Notes under the pieces: model-generated | The model's input: only the letters and a program-made list of their open reading frames with translations | Databases searched by the model: none | Told to the model about the DNA's origin: nothing | Shown: piece by piece, positions 8,894-17,381 of the stretch | Numbering within the stretch: the first letter of the stretch is position 1 | Layout of the letters: the number at the start of each line of letters is the position of its first letter | Assembly: GCF_026341825.1 (NCBI RefSeq) | Contig: NZ_JAPENY010000002.1 | Coordinates: forward strand, 1,707,001 to 1,771,000 | Direction: 5' to 3' | Source of the DNA: Streptomyces sp. NBC_00620 | GTDB taxonomy: Bacteria > Actinomycetota > Actinomycetes > Streptomycetales > Streptomycetaceae | DNA length: 64,000 nt | Made by a program: the position numbers and the translations under genes

Positions 8894-9327
8894 TCCAGGA
8901 TCCGAGCATGAGGGCCGCCCAGCAGTCCGGCGAACTCGACTGGCTGCTGGACGACTTGGTGCTGCGTGTGGCTGAGGTGCGGCACGCAGTGGTGCTGTCC
9001 AACGACGGACTCGCGGTGGGAGCGTCCACCGCCCTGCGGCGCGAGGACGCCGAACACCTCGCGGCCGTCGCCTCCGGCTTCCACAGCCTGGCCAAGGGCG
9101 CCGGCCGCCACTTCGGAGCCGGAGGCGTGCGTCAGACGATGGTGGAGATGGACGACGGCTTCCTGTTCGTGGCGGCCGCCGGCGACGGCTCATGCCTCGC
9201 TGTCCTGACCGCGGTGACTGCCGACATCGGCCTGGTGGCGTACGAGATGGCGCTGCTGGTCAAGCGCGTCGGCGAACACCTCTACACACCGCCGCGCGTT
9301 GGCGCACAACCGCCTGCCGCCGGATGA
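8890..9327 (+). CDS. cvnB: Roadblock/LC7 domain protein (CvnB type)
   Basis: A 145-residue roadblock/LC7 protein with the typical opening LDWLLDDLVLRVAEVRHAVVLSNDG, the motif RREDAEHLAAVASGFHSLAKG, and a beta-strand carrying FLFVAAAGDGSCLAVL. In conservons such proteins dimerise and act on the partner GTPase, comparable to MglB. It overlaps the kinase stop by ATGA, which indicates translational coupling. It is close in sequence to the separate roadblock protein at 11158. Confidence 0.92.
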   Translation: MIQDPSMRAAQQSGELDWLLDDLVLRVAEVRHAVVLSNDGLAVGASTALRREDAEHLAAVASGFHSLAKGAGRHFGAGGVRQTMVEMDDGFLFVAAAGDGSCLAVLTAVTADIGLVAYEMALLVKRVGEHLYTPPRVGAQPPAAG

Positions 9328-9340
9328 CCGAGGACGGTCG

Positions 9341-9760
9341 GTGCAGATGACCGAGAACATGCCGGGCGCCTCTCCGCAGGAGGGCAGCCAGTGGTACGAC
9401 AACGAGGCCGGACCTCTCGTCCGCCCCTACGCGATGACGGGTGGCCGTACCAAATCCGGCCCCACGGGCGTGCGCTTCGATCTGATCGCCCTCGTCACGC
9501 TCGACACGGGTGCACCCGGTATCGACGACGACACCTCACTGGGGCCGGAGCACCGGGCCCTGATCGAGCTGTGCCGTATCGAGACGCAATCGGTGGCCGA
9601 ACTCTCCGCCGACGCCGACCTGCCGGTGGGCGTGGTCAGGGTGCTTCTGGGCGATCTCCTGGAACTGGGCTGCGTCACCGTGAGCCGCCCGGTACCCCCC
9701 GCCCAACTGCCCGACGAGCGGATCCTCCGCGAGGTGATCGAGGGACTGAGGGCGCTCTAG
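9341..9760 (+). CDS. cvnC: DUF742 protein (CvnC type)
   Basis: A 139-residue DUF742 protein with the family marks WYDNEAGPLVRPYAMTGGRT, FDLIALV, the degenerate winged-helix region LGPEHRALIELCR..SVAELSADADLPVGVVRVLLGDLLELGCVTV, and the C-terminal DERILREVIEGLRAL. DUF742 proteins are conserved conservon members with a predicted wHTH fold. GTG 9341 is preferred because GAGGA lies 6 nt upstream; ATG 9347 is also possible. A 218-nt gap separates it from cvnD, much longer than the usual overlap. Confidence 0.88.
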   Translation: MQMTENMPGASPQEGSQWYDNEAGPLVRPYAMTGGRTKSGPTGVRFDLIALVTLDTGAPGIDDDTSLGPEHRALIELCRIETQSVAELSADADLPVGVVRVLLGDLLELGCVTVSRPVPPAQLPDERILREVIEGLRAL

Positions 9761-9792
9761 ATGAACCAAGTCGGATTGTCCTGTGCGCTTTT

Positions 9793-9830
9793 GCCGACAC
9801 ATCCGGGTACCAAATGGGGTGTCTGTCGGC
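9793..9830 (+). other. Inverted repeat in the cvnC-cvnD gap
   Basis: GCCGACA (9793-9799) and TGTCGGC (9824-9830) form a perfect 7-bp stem around a 24-nt loop that can pair further in part (CATCC with GGGGTG). It sits 33 nt after the cvnC stop, inside an unusually long 218-nt gap. It could be an internal terminator or attenuator, or the edge of a separate cvnD promoter. No clear promoter could be read. Confidence 0.4.
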
Positions 9831-9978
9831 CGCAACGGTCAATAGCGGTCCAATCCCTCGAAAGGGGCCCGCAGTTGCCATGATGCTGACTCCGCGCACC
9901 CGCACAGATGTACCGACCTGTAATCCGTATGGACGTACCCACGTCGACCGTTGCCGGCACACCCGAGAGAAGTGATCA

Positions 9979-10584
9979 ATGGTCTCCGAGAACTCCGATG
10001 CCTCGGATGGCGACATGACCGCCCTGGCGTTGAAGATACTGGTCGCCGGCGGATTCGGCGTGGGCAAGACCACCCTGGTGGGCGCGGTCAGTGAGATCCG
10101 GCCGCTGCGCACCGAGGAGTTGCTGAGCGAGGCGGGACAGTCGGTGGACGACACCGATGGCGTGGACCAGAAGGTCACGACGACCGTCGCCATGGACTTC
10201 GGTCGCATCACCATCAGGTCCGGTCTCTCGCTCTACCTCTTCGGGACCCCGGGCCAGGACCGGTTCTGGTTCCTGTGGGACGAGTTGTCACAGGGCGCCC
10301 TCGGAGCCGTCGTCCTCGCGGACACCCGGCGGCTCGAGGACTGCTTCCCCGCCGTGGACTACTTCGAGCACCGGCACATCCCGTTCGTGGTGGCCGTCAA
10401 CTGCTTCACGGGCGCCCGTACTTACGGTGCTCAGGACGTGTCCCGCGCCCTCGACCTCGACCGGGGTACGCCTGTGGTGCTCTGCGACGCCCGTGACCGG
10501 GACTCCGGGAAGGAGGTGCTGATTCGTCTGGTCGAGTACGCCGGGCGGGTACACACCGCCCGGCTGCTCGACTCCGTCGGCTGA
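9979..10584 (+). CDS. cvnD: Conservon GTPase (CvnD type)
   Basis: A 201-residue small GTPase of the conservon/MglA-like group. The P-loop is GGFGVGKTT (about 26-34), the switch region ends in VTTTVAMDFGRI, and the G3 motif is FGTPGQDRFWFLWD (DxxG replaced by GTPGQ, as usual in this family). The NKxD motif is degenerate (VAVNCF). The first 14 residues are acidic and likely disordered. GAGAGAAG precedes the ATG. Conservon GTPases are thought to act at the membrane downstream of the kinase and roadblock proteins. The 218-nt gap from cvnC suggests that expression can be set separately. Confidence 0.9.
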   Translation: MVSENSDASDGDMTALALKILVAGGFGVGKTTLVGAVSEIRPLRTEELLSEAGQSVDDTDGVDQKVTTTVAMDFGRITIRSGLSLYLFGTPGQDRFWFLWDELSQGALGAVVLADTRRLEDCFPAVDYFEHRHIPFVVAVNCFTGARTYGAQDVSRALDLDRGTPVVLCDARDRDSGKEVLIRLVEYAGRVHTARLLDSVG

Positions 10585-10634
10585 GACACGTCGCGCCCGC
10601 TCCGTTTGGCCCGGTCGGGCGAGGATCGGGACTC

Positions 10635-11063
10635 TCAGTCGGCCAGCGCGGCGAAGGCCAGAACCTTCTTGATCCTTACTCGTACGAGGAGTTCACCGGG
10701 AACTCCGTTGCGCTCCCCGAACTCCGCGGCGCGCTCCTCGCCCATGTAGCGGGCGCCGATCCGAGCGGCCCAGTGCCGCAGATCGTCGAGATCCTCCGAA
10801 AGCTCGGCCCGCCCCTCCAGTACAACGAAGTCGAAGGGCGGCCGGTCGTCGTCCACACACAACGCGACCCGCCCGTCCCGGGCCAGATTCCGTCCTTTGA
10901 CGGTTTCCTTCCCGGTGTTGAAGACCACGTCGTCACCGTCCAGTAGGAACCAGATCGGCGCCACGTGCGGACTTCCGTCGGCCCGGACGGTCGACAGCTT
11001 TGCGGTGCGGGTTCCGTGCGAGACGAACGTCCGCCATTGCTCCTCGGTCATCTTCTGTGCCAT
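10635..11063 (-). CDS. PPOX-class F420/flavin-dependent protein
   Basis: A 142-residue split-barrel protein of the pyridoxamine 5'-phosphate oxidase superfamily. The pattern RTAKLSTVRADGSPHVAPIWFLLDGDDVVFNT, KGRNLARDGRVALCVDD and RHWAARIGARYMG is typical of the F420-dependent PPOX class found in actinobacteria. These proteins are cytosolic dimers that reduce or bind small redox substrates; the substrate is unknown. The gene is convergent with cvnD (50-nt gap) and divergent from the second roadblock gene. F420 dependence is inferred from the family and not visible in one diagnostic residue. Confidence 0.82.
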   Translation of the reverse strand: MAQKMTEEQWRTFVSHGTRTAKLSTVRADGSPHVAPIWFLLDGDDVVFNTGKETVKGRNLARDGRVALCVDDDRPPFDFVVLEGRAELSEDLDDLRHWAARIGARYMGEERAAEFGERNGVPGELLVRVRIKKVLAFAALAD

Positions 11064-11157
11064 GCCCCCATCCTCCTTGCCCGGGCTCCGGCTGTGGTGA
11101 AGGCTGGCTGGTCAGATCCTCCGGTCAGGGGGATCGACACCACGGGGAGACCGGATC

Positions 11158-11571
11158 ATGGCGCAGAACACGCAACTCGGCTGGTTGCTGGACGACCTCA
11201 CAGAGCGGGTCGAACACGTACGGCACGCGTTGGTGCTGTCCAACGACGGGCTGGTGACCGGTGCGAGTACGGGACTTCGGCGCGAGGACGCCGAACATCT
11301 CGCAGCCGTGTCATCAGGTCTGCACAGCCTCGCCAAGGGATCCGGACGCCATTTCGGCGCGGGCCAGGTGCGCCAGACGATGATCGAGTTCGACGACGCG
11401 GTGCTCTTCGTCACCGCGGCGGGCGCCGGCAGTTGTCTGTGTGTCCTCAGCGCCGCGGAGGCCGACATCGGCCACATCGCGTATGAGATGACCTTGCTCG
11501 TGAACCGTGTCGGCGAGCACCTCGGCGTCGATGCGCGACATCCGGGGAGCACACCCGTCGAAGACCTTTGA
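11158..11571 (+). CDS. Second roadblock/LC7 protein
   Basis: A 137-residue roadblock/LC7 protein, nearly collinear with the cvnB product. It shares LGWLLDDL, VRHALVLSNDGL, LRREDAEHLAAVSSGLHSLAKGSGRHFGAG.VRQTMIEFDD and ADIGHIAYEMTLLVNRVGEHL. No kinase or GTPase gene follows; instead the next gene is an uncharacterised protein. It may be a duplicated cvnB that acts on the neighbouring conservon or on a distant GTPase. GGGGAGACC precedes the ATG at good spacing. Confidence 0.9.
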   Translation: MAQNTQLGWLLDDLTERVEHVRHALVLSNDGLVTGASTGLRREDAEHLAAVSSGLHSLAKGSGRHFGAGQVRQTMIEFDDAVLFVTAAGAGSCLCVLSAAEADIGHIAYEMTLLVNRVGEHLGVDARHPGSTPVEDL

Positions 11572-11696
11572 CCTGCGCATACGTCGCCGCGGTCGAAGTT
11601 ATCCACAGGCTCGGCGCGAGATCCGTCGAACCGGCTACGGTTTTTCCCGAAGCAAGCGCACGCCAGCGCGAGCAACTTCTGCGACGGGGGAGAACC

Positions 11697-12680
11697 ATGT
11701 CCGGCAACACCATCACGACCACTGACCAATCCGCCACGTCCGCGGCCGGCATCTCCGTGTCCGCCACTCCTGCCACAGCCTCGGCAGGGGCGGGGGCGCG
11801 CCGACCGTCCCTCGCGCTCAGCCGTGCCGCACGAGAACTCGATCTCAAGCGAGGTGAGTTCGACCTCGCCGTACAACTCGGGTGCGTACGGACCATCCCG
11901 GATGAAGGGGGAGGAGGACGCCGGGTCTCCCGGACGGAGATCGACCGGGTGCGCTCCGAGCCCGGCTATCCCGAGGCTTTGCGGGACCGCGTCGAGGCCG
12001 TGGGTACCAGGGAGGGTGCCGCCCTCATGGAGGTGACGACCGCCAGGTTCACGCGCCTCGCGCGCCTGGGCCTGGTGGTGCCGGTGAAGTTTTATCTCAA
12101 CAGGTACCGAGCGGTCGTGTGGCTGTATCTGGCGGAGGAATTGCGGCAGTTCGCGGCCGACACGGACAACGCCCGGCTGTTGAGCGGCCGCACACCAGAA
12201 GGGCTCCGCGACCAGCTGGACGAAGGGCTGGACCTCCGTCCCCGCAACTGGCGGGGGCGCCACATGGGGTTCCTGCTGCGACAGACCGAGGACCCGTGGG
12301 AGCGGGCCGCGGTCGTGGCGTCCCTGCTCGACCCGGTCCAGGTCGCCGAGATCGTCAGGGATCCGTACGAGCGCGCCCATCTGAACCTCTGCCGGCCCGA
12401 ACGCGCCTCCCACGGCGCACCCGACTCGCCCGCCGCGCACACCGGCTCGCGGATCATGACAGCCCAGGACGCCGACGAGATCAGCTGGCTCCGGGCCGAC
12501 TTGGGGCAGCTTCTCGCCGAAGCCCGCGATCTCCGTCCCGCTCCACGTCCCGCGCCGAGGGCTTCACAGTCGAAGGTCCCACGCCCGGGACCGGCCGTCG
12601 GACCGCCGAATCGGCCCGCGACCGAGGGGCCCGAGCGGCCACGGAGGCTGTTCGGCTGGCTGCGCCGCAAGAACTCCTGA
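11697..12680 (+). CDS. Uncharacterised actinobacterial protein (DUF6397-like)
   Basis: A protein of about 327 residues that I recognise only as a Streptomyces conserved type, possibly DUF6397. The N-terminal 30 residues are Thr/Ser/Ala-rich. Residues 40-85 (LSRAARELDLKRGEFDLAVQLGCVRTI..RRVSRTEIDRVR) look like a MerR/excisionase-type DNA-binding fold. A central part follows (FTRLARLGLVVPVKFYLNRYRAVVWLYLAEELRQF), then a basic tail ending RLFGWLRRKNS. ATG 11697 follows GGGGGAGAACC, an excellent ribosome binding site. An upstream in-frame ATG at 11568 overlaps the previous stop but has no ribosome binding site. DNA binding is inferred. Confidence 0.65.
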   Translation: MSGNTITTTDQSATSAAGISVSATPATASAGAGARRPSLALSRAARELDLKRGEFDLAVQLGCVRTIPDEGGGGRRVSRTEIDRVRSEPGYPEALRDRVEAVGTREGAALMEVTTARFTRLARLGLVVPVKFYLNRYRAVVWLYLAEELRQFAADTDNARLLSGRTPEGLRDQLDEGLDLRPRNWRGRHMGFLLRQTEDPWERAAVVASLLDPVQVAEIVRDPYERAHLNLCRPERASHGAPDSPAAHTGSRIMTAQDADEISWLRADLGQLLAEARDLRPAPRPAPRASQSKVPRPGPAVGPPNRPATEGPERPRRLFGWLRRKNS

Positions 12681-12712
12681 TCGCCTGGTACTTCCCGCAG
12701 ACCCGGGACTGG

Positions 12713-13579
12713 CTACAGGGCCCTGAAAAGCCCCTCCTGGACGACCGAGACGAGCAGGCGTCCCTCCAGGTCGTAGATGCGTCCGCGGGCAAGCCCGCGC
12801 CCGCCCGTCGCGATGGGGGACTCCTGGTCGTACAGGAACCACTCGTCCGCGCGGAACGGCCGGTGGAACCACATGGCGTGGTCCAGCGAGGCCATGTCGA
12901 AACCTCGCGGACCCCACAGCGGTTCCACCGGAATGCGGACGGCGTCCAGAAGGGTCATGTCGCTCGCGTACGTCAGCGCGCAGGTGTGCACGAGCGGATC
13001 GTCGCCCAGCGGCCCGACGGCGCGCATCCACACAGCGCTGCGCGGCTCGGCGTCCTTGATCTCCTCGGGGGTCCAGCGGAGCCGGTCCACATAGCGGATG
13101 TCGAAGGGCTGACGCCGGGCCATGCGCTCCAACGCCTCGGGGAGCGCGCCCAGATGCTCCTTGATCTCCTGCGCCAGCGTCGGCAGCGATTCCGGATCCG
13201 GGACCTCGCGGGCCGGCGGCAACTGGTGCTCGAAGCTCCCCTGCTCAGGCTTGTGAAAGGAGGCGGTCAGATTGAAGATCGTGCGGCCCTGCTGCACGGC
13301 GGTGACGCGACGCGTGGTGAACGACCGCCCGTCCCGGACCCGTTCGACCTGGTACACGATCGGCACGCCCGGGATGCCAGGGCGCAGGAAGTACGCGTGC
13401 AGTGAGTGCACCGGCCGGTCGCCTTCCGTGGTGCGCCCGGCGGCGACCAGGGCCTGGCCCGCCACCTGGCCGCCGAACACCCGCTGCAGTGACTCCTGCG
13501 GGCTGCGGCCACGGAAGATGTTGACCTCGATCTGCTCCAGGTCGAGCAGGTCGACAAGCCTCTCGGCTGGGTTCGTCAT
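12713..13579 (-). CDS. tesB: Acyl-CoA thioesterase II (TesB-like)
   Basis: A 288-residue double-hotdog thioesterase. The first hotdog contains FRGRSPQESLQRVFGGQVAGQALVAA and HSLHAYFLRPG; the second contains YASDMTLLDAVRIP, SLDHAMWFHRPFRADEWFLYDQESP and GRIYDLEGRLLVSVVQEGL, the classic TesB closing motif with the catalytic Asp in SLDHAMWFH. It hydrolyses medium- and long-chain acyl-CoA in the cytosol. AGGAGA precedes ATG 13579. It starts 19 nt after the helicase stop on the same strand, so the two are probably one transcript although no functional link is evident. Confidence 0.92.
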   Translation of the reverse strand: MTNPAERLVDLLDLEQIEVNIFRGRSPQESLQRVFGGQVAGQALVAAGRTTEGDRPVHSLHAYFLRPGIPGVPIVYQVERVRDGRSFTTRRVTAVQQGRTIFNLTASFHKPEQGSFEHQLPPAREVPDPESLPTLAQEIKEHLGALPEALERMARRQPFDIRYVDRLRWTPEEIKDAEPRSAVWMRAVGPLGDDPLVHTCALTYASDMTLLDAVRIPVEPLWGPRGFDMASLDHAMWFHRPFRADEWFLYDQESPIATGGRGLARGRIYDLEGRLLVSVVQEGLFRAL

Positions 13580-13598
13580 GTGTGGGATTCTCCTGTGC

Positions 13599-16112
13599 TC
13601 ACAGCTGGCCGACGTCGGTGACCCGGACGACCGCACGGCCCTCGGCGTCGGAAGCCGTGAGGTCGACTTCCGCGCTGATGCCCCAGTCATGATCGCCGTT
13701 CGGGTCGGCGAAGGTCTGACGGACGCGCCACAGGGCGTTCTGCGGCTCCTCCACGATCGACAGCAGCTTGGGGCCGCGGGCGTCGGGACCGGTGCCGAGG
13801 TCCTCGTACTCGTCCCAGTACTTGTCCATCGCCTCGCCCCAGGCGTCAGCGTCCCAGCCCGAGTCGGCATCCAGCTCGCCGAGCTCGTTCACGTGGTCGA
13901 GGGCGGCGAGTTCGACGCGGCGGAACATGGAGTTGCGGACCAGGACGCGGAAGGCACGGGCGTTCGAGGTGACCGGCTTGACCTCGTCGGCCTTCTCCTG
14001 CGCCTCCTCGGCCGTCATCACCTCGGGGTTGGCGAGCTGCTCCCACTCGTCCAGAAGACTGGAGTCGACCTGGCGAACCATCTCGCCGAGCCAGGCGATC
14101 AGGTCCTCCAGGTCCTCGGACTTGAGGTCGTCCGGGACGGTGTGTTCAAGGGCCTTGTAGGCACTGGCGAGGTACCGCAGGACGATGCCCTCGGTGCGGG
14201 CGAGCTCGTAGAAGGAGACGAACTCGGTGAAGGTCATCGCCCGTTCGTACATGTCACGGATGATGGACTTCGGCGACAGCGGATGGTCACCGACCCACGG
14301 ATGGCTCTTGCGGTAGACGTTGTAGGCGTGGAAGAGCAGCTCCTCCAGCGGCTTGGGGTACGACACGTCCTGGAGCCGCTCCATGCGCTCCTCGTACTCG
14401 ACGCCGTCCGCCTTCATCACCGCCACGGCCTCACCGCGCGCCTTGTTCTGCTGGGCCGCGAGAATCTGCCGCGGATCGTCCAGCGTGGACTCCACGACCG
14501 ACACCATGTCCAGGGCGTACGACGGGGATTCGGGCTCCAGGAGGTCGAACGCGGCGAGCGCGAAGGTCGACAGCGGCTGGTTGAGCGCGAAGTCCTGCTG
14601 CAGATCGACGGTGAGACGCACGATGCGGCCCTCGGCGTCCGGCTTGTCGAGCTTCTCGACGACGCCGCCGTCGAGCAGCGAGCGGTAGATGGCGATCGCC
14701 CGCCGGATGTGCCGCAGTTGCTGCTTGCGTGGCTCGTGGTTGTCCTCCAGCAGGTGCCGCATCGCCTCGAAGGCGTTCCCCGGCCGGGCGATCACCGAAA
14801 GGAGCATCGTGTGAGTGACCCGGAAACGGGAGGTCAGCGGCTCGGGCTCGGAGGCGATGAGCTTCTCGAAGGTGTTGTCCGTCCAGCCGACGAAACCCTC
14901 GGGAGCCTTCTTGCGCACCACCTTGCGGCGCTTCTTCGGGTCGTCGCCGGCCTTGGCGAGCGACTTCTCGTTCTCGATGACGTGCTCGGGCGCCTGAGCG
15001 ACGACGAAACCCGCGGTGTCGAAGCCCGCCCGCCCGGCGCGGCCAGCGATCTGGTGGAACTCGCGGGCACGAAGGGTCCGGACCCGCGTGCCGTCGTACT
15101 TCGTCAGAGCCGTGAACAGCACAGTGCGAATGGGGACGTTGACGCCGACACCGAGGGTGTCCGTACCGCAGATGACCTTCAGGAGACCGGCCTGGGCCAG
15201 CTTCTCCACGAGCCGTCGGTACTTGGGCAGCATGCCCGCGTGGTGCACGCCGATGCCGTGACGCACGTAACGGGAGAGGTTCTGGCCGAACTTGGTGGTG
15301 AAGCGGAAATTGCCGATCAGGTCGGCGATCTTGTCCTTCTCCTCACGCGTGCACATGTTGATGCTCATCAGCGCCTGCGCCCGCTCCACGGCCTGCGCCT
15401 GGGTGAAGTGCACGATGTAGACGGGGGCCTGCTTGGTCGCCAGCAGCTCGGTGAGGGTCTCCGTCAGCGGAGTCAGCACGTACTCGTAGGACAGCGGCAC
15501 GGGCCGGGTCGCCGAGCGGACCACCGATGTGGGCCGGCCGGTGCGGCGGGTGAGGTCCTTCTCGAACATCGAGACGTCGCCGAGCGTCGCCGACATCAGG
15601 ATGAACTGCGCCTGTGGCAGTTCCAGGATCGGGATCTGCCACGCCCAGCCGCGGTCGGCCTCCGCGTAGAAGTGGAACTCGTCCATCACGACCTGGCCGA
15701 CATCCGCGTGCTTGCCGTCGCGCAGCGCGATGGAGGCCAGCACCTCGGCGGTGCAGCAGATGATGGGGGCGTCGGCGTTCACGGAGGCGTCGCCGGTCAG
15801 CATGCCGACGTTCTCGGTGCCGAACATCTTGCACAGCTCGAAGAACTTCTCCGAGACCAGAGCCTTGATCGGCGCCGTGTAGAAGGTGACCTCGTCGCGG
15901 GCGAGAGCCGCGAAGTGCGCGCCCGCGGCGATCATGCTCTTGCCCGAGCCGGTGGGCGTCGAGACGATCACGTTCGCACCCGAGACCACCTCGATCAGCG
16001 CCTCCTCCTGGTGGGGATAGAGGGTGAGACCGCGTTCCCCGACCCACGACTCGAAGGCTTCGTAGAGGGCGTCGGGGTCTGCGGTCTGCGGCAGCTGATC
16101 GATAAGGGTCAC
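13599..16112 (-). CDS. DEAD/DEAH-box Ski2-like helicase with DUF3516
   Basis: An 837-residue superfamily 2 helicase. It shows PHQEEAL, Walker A STPTGSGKSM (about 58-66), DEAD-type box VVMDEFHFY, SAT motif FILMSATLGD, VHFTQAQAVERAQ, motif V GTDTLGVGVNVPIRTVLFTALTKYDG and motif VI HQIAGRAGRAGFD. The remaining 400 residues carry the DUF3516 region typical of actinobacterial homologues. Ski2-like enzymes unwind RNA or structured nucleic acids; the cellular role in actinomycetes is not settled. I use GTG 16112 (VTLIDQLPQ) preceded by GATGGGGGC; residues coded further upstream are not family-like. The tesB gene follows. Confidence 0.9.
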   Translation of the reverse strand: MTLIDQLPQTADPDALYEAFESWVGERGLTLYPHQEEALIEVVSGANVIVSTPTGSGKSMIAAGAHFAALARDEVTFYTAPIKALVSEKFFELCKMFGTENVGMLTGDASVNADAPIICCTAEVLASIALRDGKHADVGQVVMDEFHFYAEADRGWAWQIPILELPQAQFILMSATLGDVSMFEKDLTRRTGRPTSVVRSATRPVPLSYEYVLTPLTETLTELLATKQAPVYIVHFTQAQAVERAQALMSINMCTREEKDKIADLIGNFRFTTKFGQNLSRYVRHGIGVHHAGMLPKYRRLVEKLAQAGLLKVICGTDTLGVGVNVPIRTVLFTALTKYDGTRVRTLRAREFHQIAGRAGRAGFDTAGFVVAQAPEHVIENEKSLAKAGDDPKKRRKVVRKKAPEGFVGWTDNTFEKLIASEPEPLTSRFRVTHTMLLSVIARPGNAFEAMRHLLEDNHEPRKQQLRHIRRAIAIYRSLLDGGVVEKLDKPDAEGRIVRLTVDLQQDFALNQPLSTFALAAFDLLEPESPSYALDMVSVVESTLDDPRQILAAQQNKARGEAVAVMKADGVEYEERMERLQDVSYPKPLEELLFHAYNVYRKSHPWVGDHPLSPKSIIRDMYERAMTFTEFVSFYELARTEGIVLRYLASAYKALEHTVPDDLKSEDLEDLIAWLGEMVRQVDSSLLDEWEQLANPEVMTAEEAQEKADEVKPVTSNARAFRVLVRNSMFRRVELAALDHVNELGELDADSGWDADAWGEAMDKYWDEYEDLGTGPDARGPKLLSIVEEPQNALWRVRQTFADPNGDHDWGISAEVDLTASDAEGRAVVRVTDVGQL

Positions 16113-16257
16113 GCCCCCATCTTGCCTGTGAACCCACTCGATGGGGGAATCGGATGCTCGTCCGAAGATCACGAACGCTACGCTGTGGCGCCGACGAAGC
16201 GTCAGCGCATGCGGGCAACTGGACAGCGGCACAAGAGGAATGGGGCGGGGAACGGCC

Positions 16258-17052
16258 ATGATGGGACCAGCACACTCACTGTCGGGAGCTGCGGCCTGGC
16301 TCGGCGTCGGAGCGGCGGCGGCCGCGGCCGGTCACACGATGCCCTGGCCGGTTCTCCTCGTCGGGGCCCTGATCTGCGCGGGAGCCGCGCTCGCCCCCGA
16401 CCTGGACCACAAGGCGGCCACGATCTCGCGGGCTTTCGGACCGGTCTCACGGGCCCTGTGCGAGATCGTCGACAAACTCTCGTACGCCGTCTACAAGGGG
16501 ACCCGCAAGCCGGGCGACCCGCGCCGCTCCGGTGGACACCGGACGTTGACGCACACCTGGCTGTGGGCTGTGCTGCTCGGCGCGGGCACCTCGGTCGCCG
16601 CGATCACGGGAGGCCGCTGGGCAGTCCTGGCCATCCTCTTCGTGCACCTGGTGCTCGCCATCGAAGGGCTGCTCTGGCGGGCGACCCGTGGTTCCAGCGC
16701 CGACGTCCTGGTCTGGCTGCTGGCCGCGACCAGCGCCTGGATCCTCGCCGGAACCCTGGACAAGCCGGGCAACGGCGCGGACTGGCTCTTCACAGCTCCG
16801 GGCCAGGAGTACCTGTGGCTCGGTCTGCCGATCGTCCTGGGCGCGCTGGTACACGACATCGGGGACGCCCTGACGGTCTCCGGCTGCCCGATCCTGTGGC
16901 CCATCCCGGTCGGCCGCAAGCGCTGGTACCCGATCGGCCCGCCCAAGGCGCTGCGCTTCAGGGCCGGCAGCTGGGTGGAGCTCAAGGTGCTGATGCCGGT
17001 GTTCATACTGCTGGGCGGGGTGGGGTGTGCGGCGGCGCTCAATGTCTTCTGA
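16258..17052 (+). CDS. Membrane-bound metal-dependent hydrolase (DUF457/YdjM-like)
   Basis: A 264-residue membrane protein with about five to six hydrophobic helices. The family's metal-ligand motifs are present: MMGPAHSLSGAAAWL near the start, APDLDHKAA (about 48) and GGHRTLTHTW (about 92-101), with a later GALVHDIGDALTVSGCPILWPI. This is the pattern of the LexA-binding / YdjM-type inner-membrane hydrolases. The substrate is unknown; a role in DNA damage or phospholipid metabolism has been suggested for the family only. Start at ATG 16258, with an upstream ATG 16240 as alternative. It is convergent with L31 (17 nt). Confidence 0.85.
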   Translation: MMGPAHSLSGAAAWLGVGAAAAAAGHTMPWPVLLVGALICAGAALAPDLDHKAATISRAFGPVSRALCEIVDKLSYAVYKGTRKPGDPRRSGGHRTLTHTWLWAVLLGAGTSVAAITGGRWAVLAILFVHLVLAIEGLLWRATRGSSADVLVWLLAATSAWILAGTLDKPGNGADWLFTAPGQEYLWLGLPIVLGALVHDIGDALTVSGCPILWPIPVGRKRWYPIGPPKALRFRAGSWVELKVLMPVFILLGGVGCAAALNVF

Positions 17053-17069
17053 GTGAGCGTGCCGCGTGG

Positions 17070-17345
17070 TCACTCCGTGCCGGCCTCGCCACTTCCCTGC
17101 CCCGCACCCCCGTACCGCCGCTCGAACTGAGCGATCCGCCCCTCCGAGTCCACCGTCCGTGCCTTCCCGGTGTAGAACGGATGGCTCTCCGAGGAGATCT
17201 CGACGTCGACGACGGGGTAGGTCTCGCCGTCGTCCCAGTCGATGGTGTTGTCGCTCGTCGCGGTGGAGCGGGTGAGGAAGGCGTAGCCGGCGGTGCGGTC
17301 GCGGAAGACCACGGCGTGGTAGTCGGGCTGCTTGTCCTTCTGCAT
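17070..17345 (-). CDS. rpmE2: 50S ribosomal protein L31 type B
   Basis: A 91-residue type B L31 (RpmE2). DYHAVVFRDRTAGYAFLTRSTATSDNTI, DGETYPVVDVEISSESHPFYTG and GRIAQFERRYG are diagnostic. No CxxC zinc ligands are present, which is the defining feature of the zinc-independent paralogue that replaces zinc-binding L31 during zinc starvation. The C-terminus has a Gly/Ser/Glu tail. AAGGAGCATCGACC precedes the ATG. It starts 36 nt after the DUF5709 gene and no Zur-type palindrome is visible in that gap. Confidence 0.95.
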   Translation of the reverse strand: MQKDKQPDYHAVVFRDRTAGYAFLTRSTATSDNTIDWDDGETYPVVDVEISSESHPFYTGKARTVDSEGRIAQFERRYGGAGQGSGEAGTE

Positions 17346-17381
17346 GGTCGATGCTCCTTGCGGGGGAGTGACGGGGGCCGG

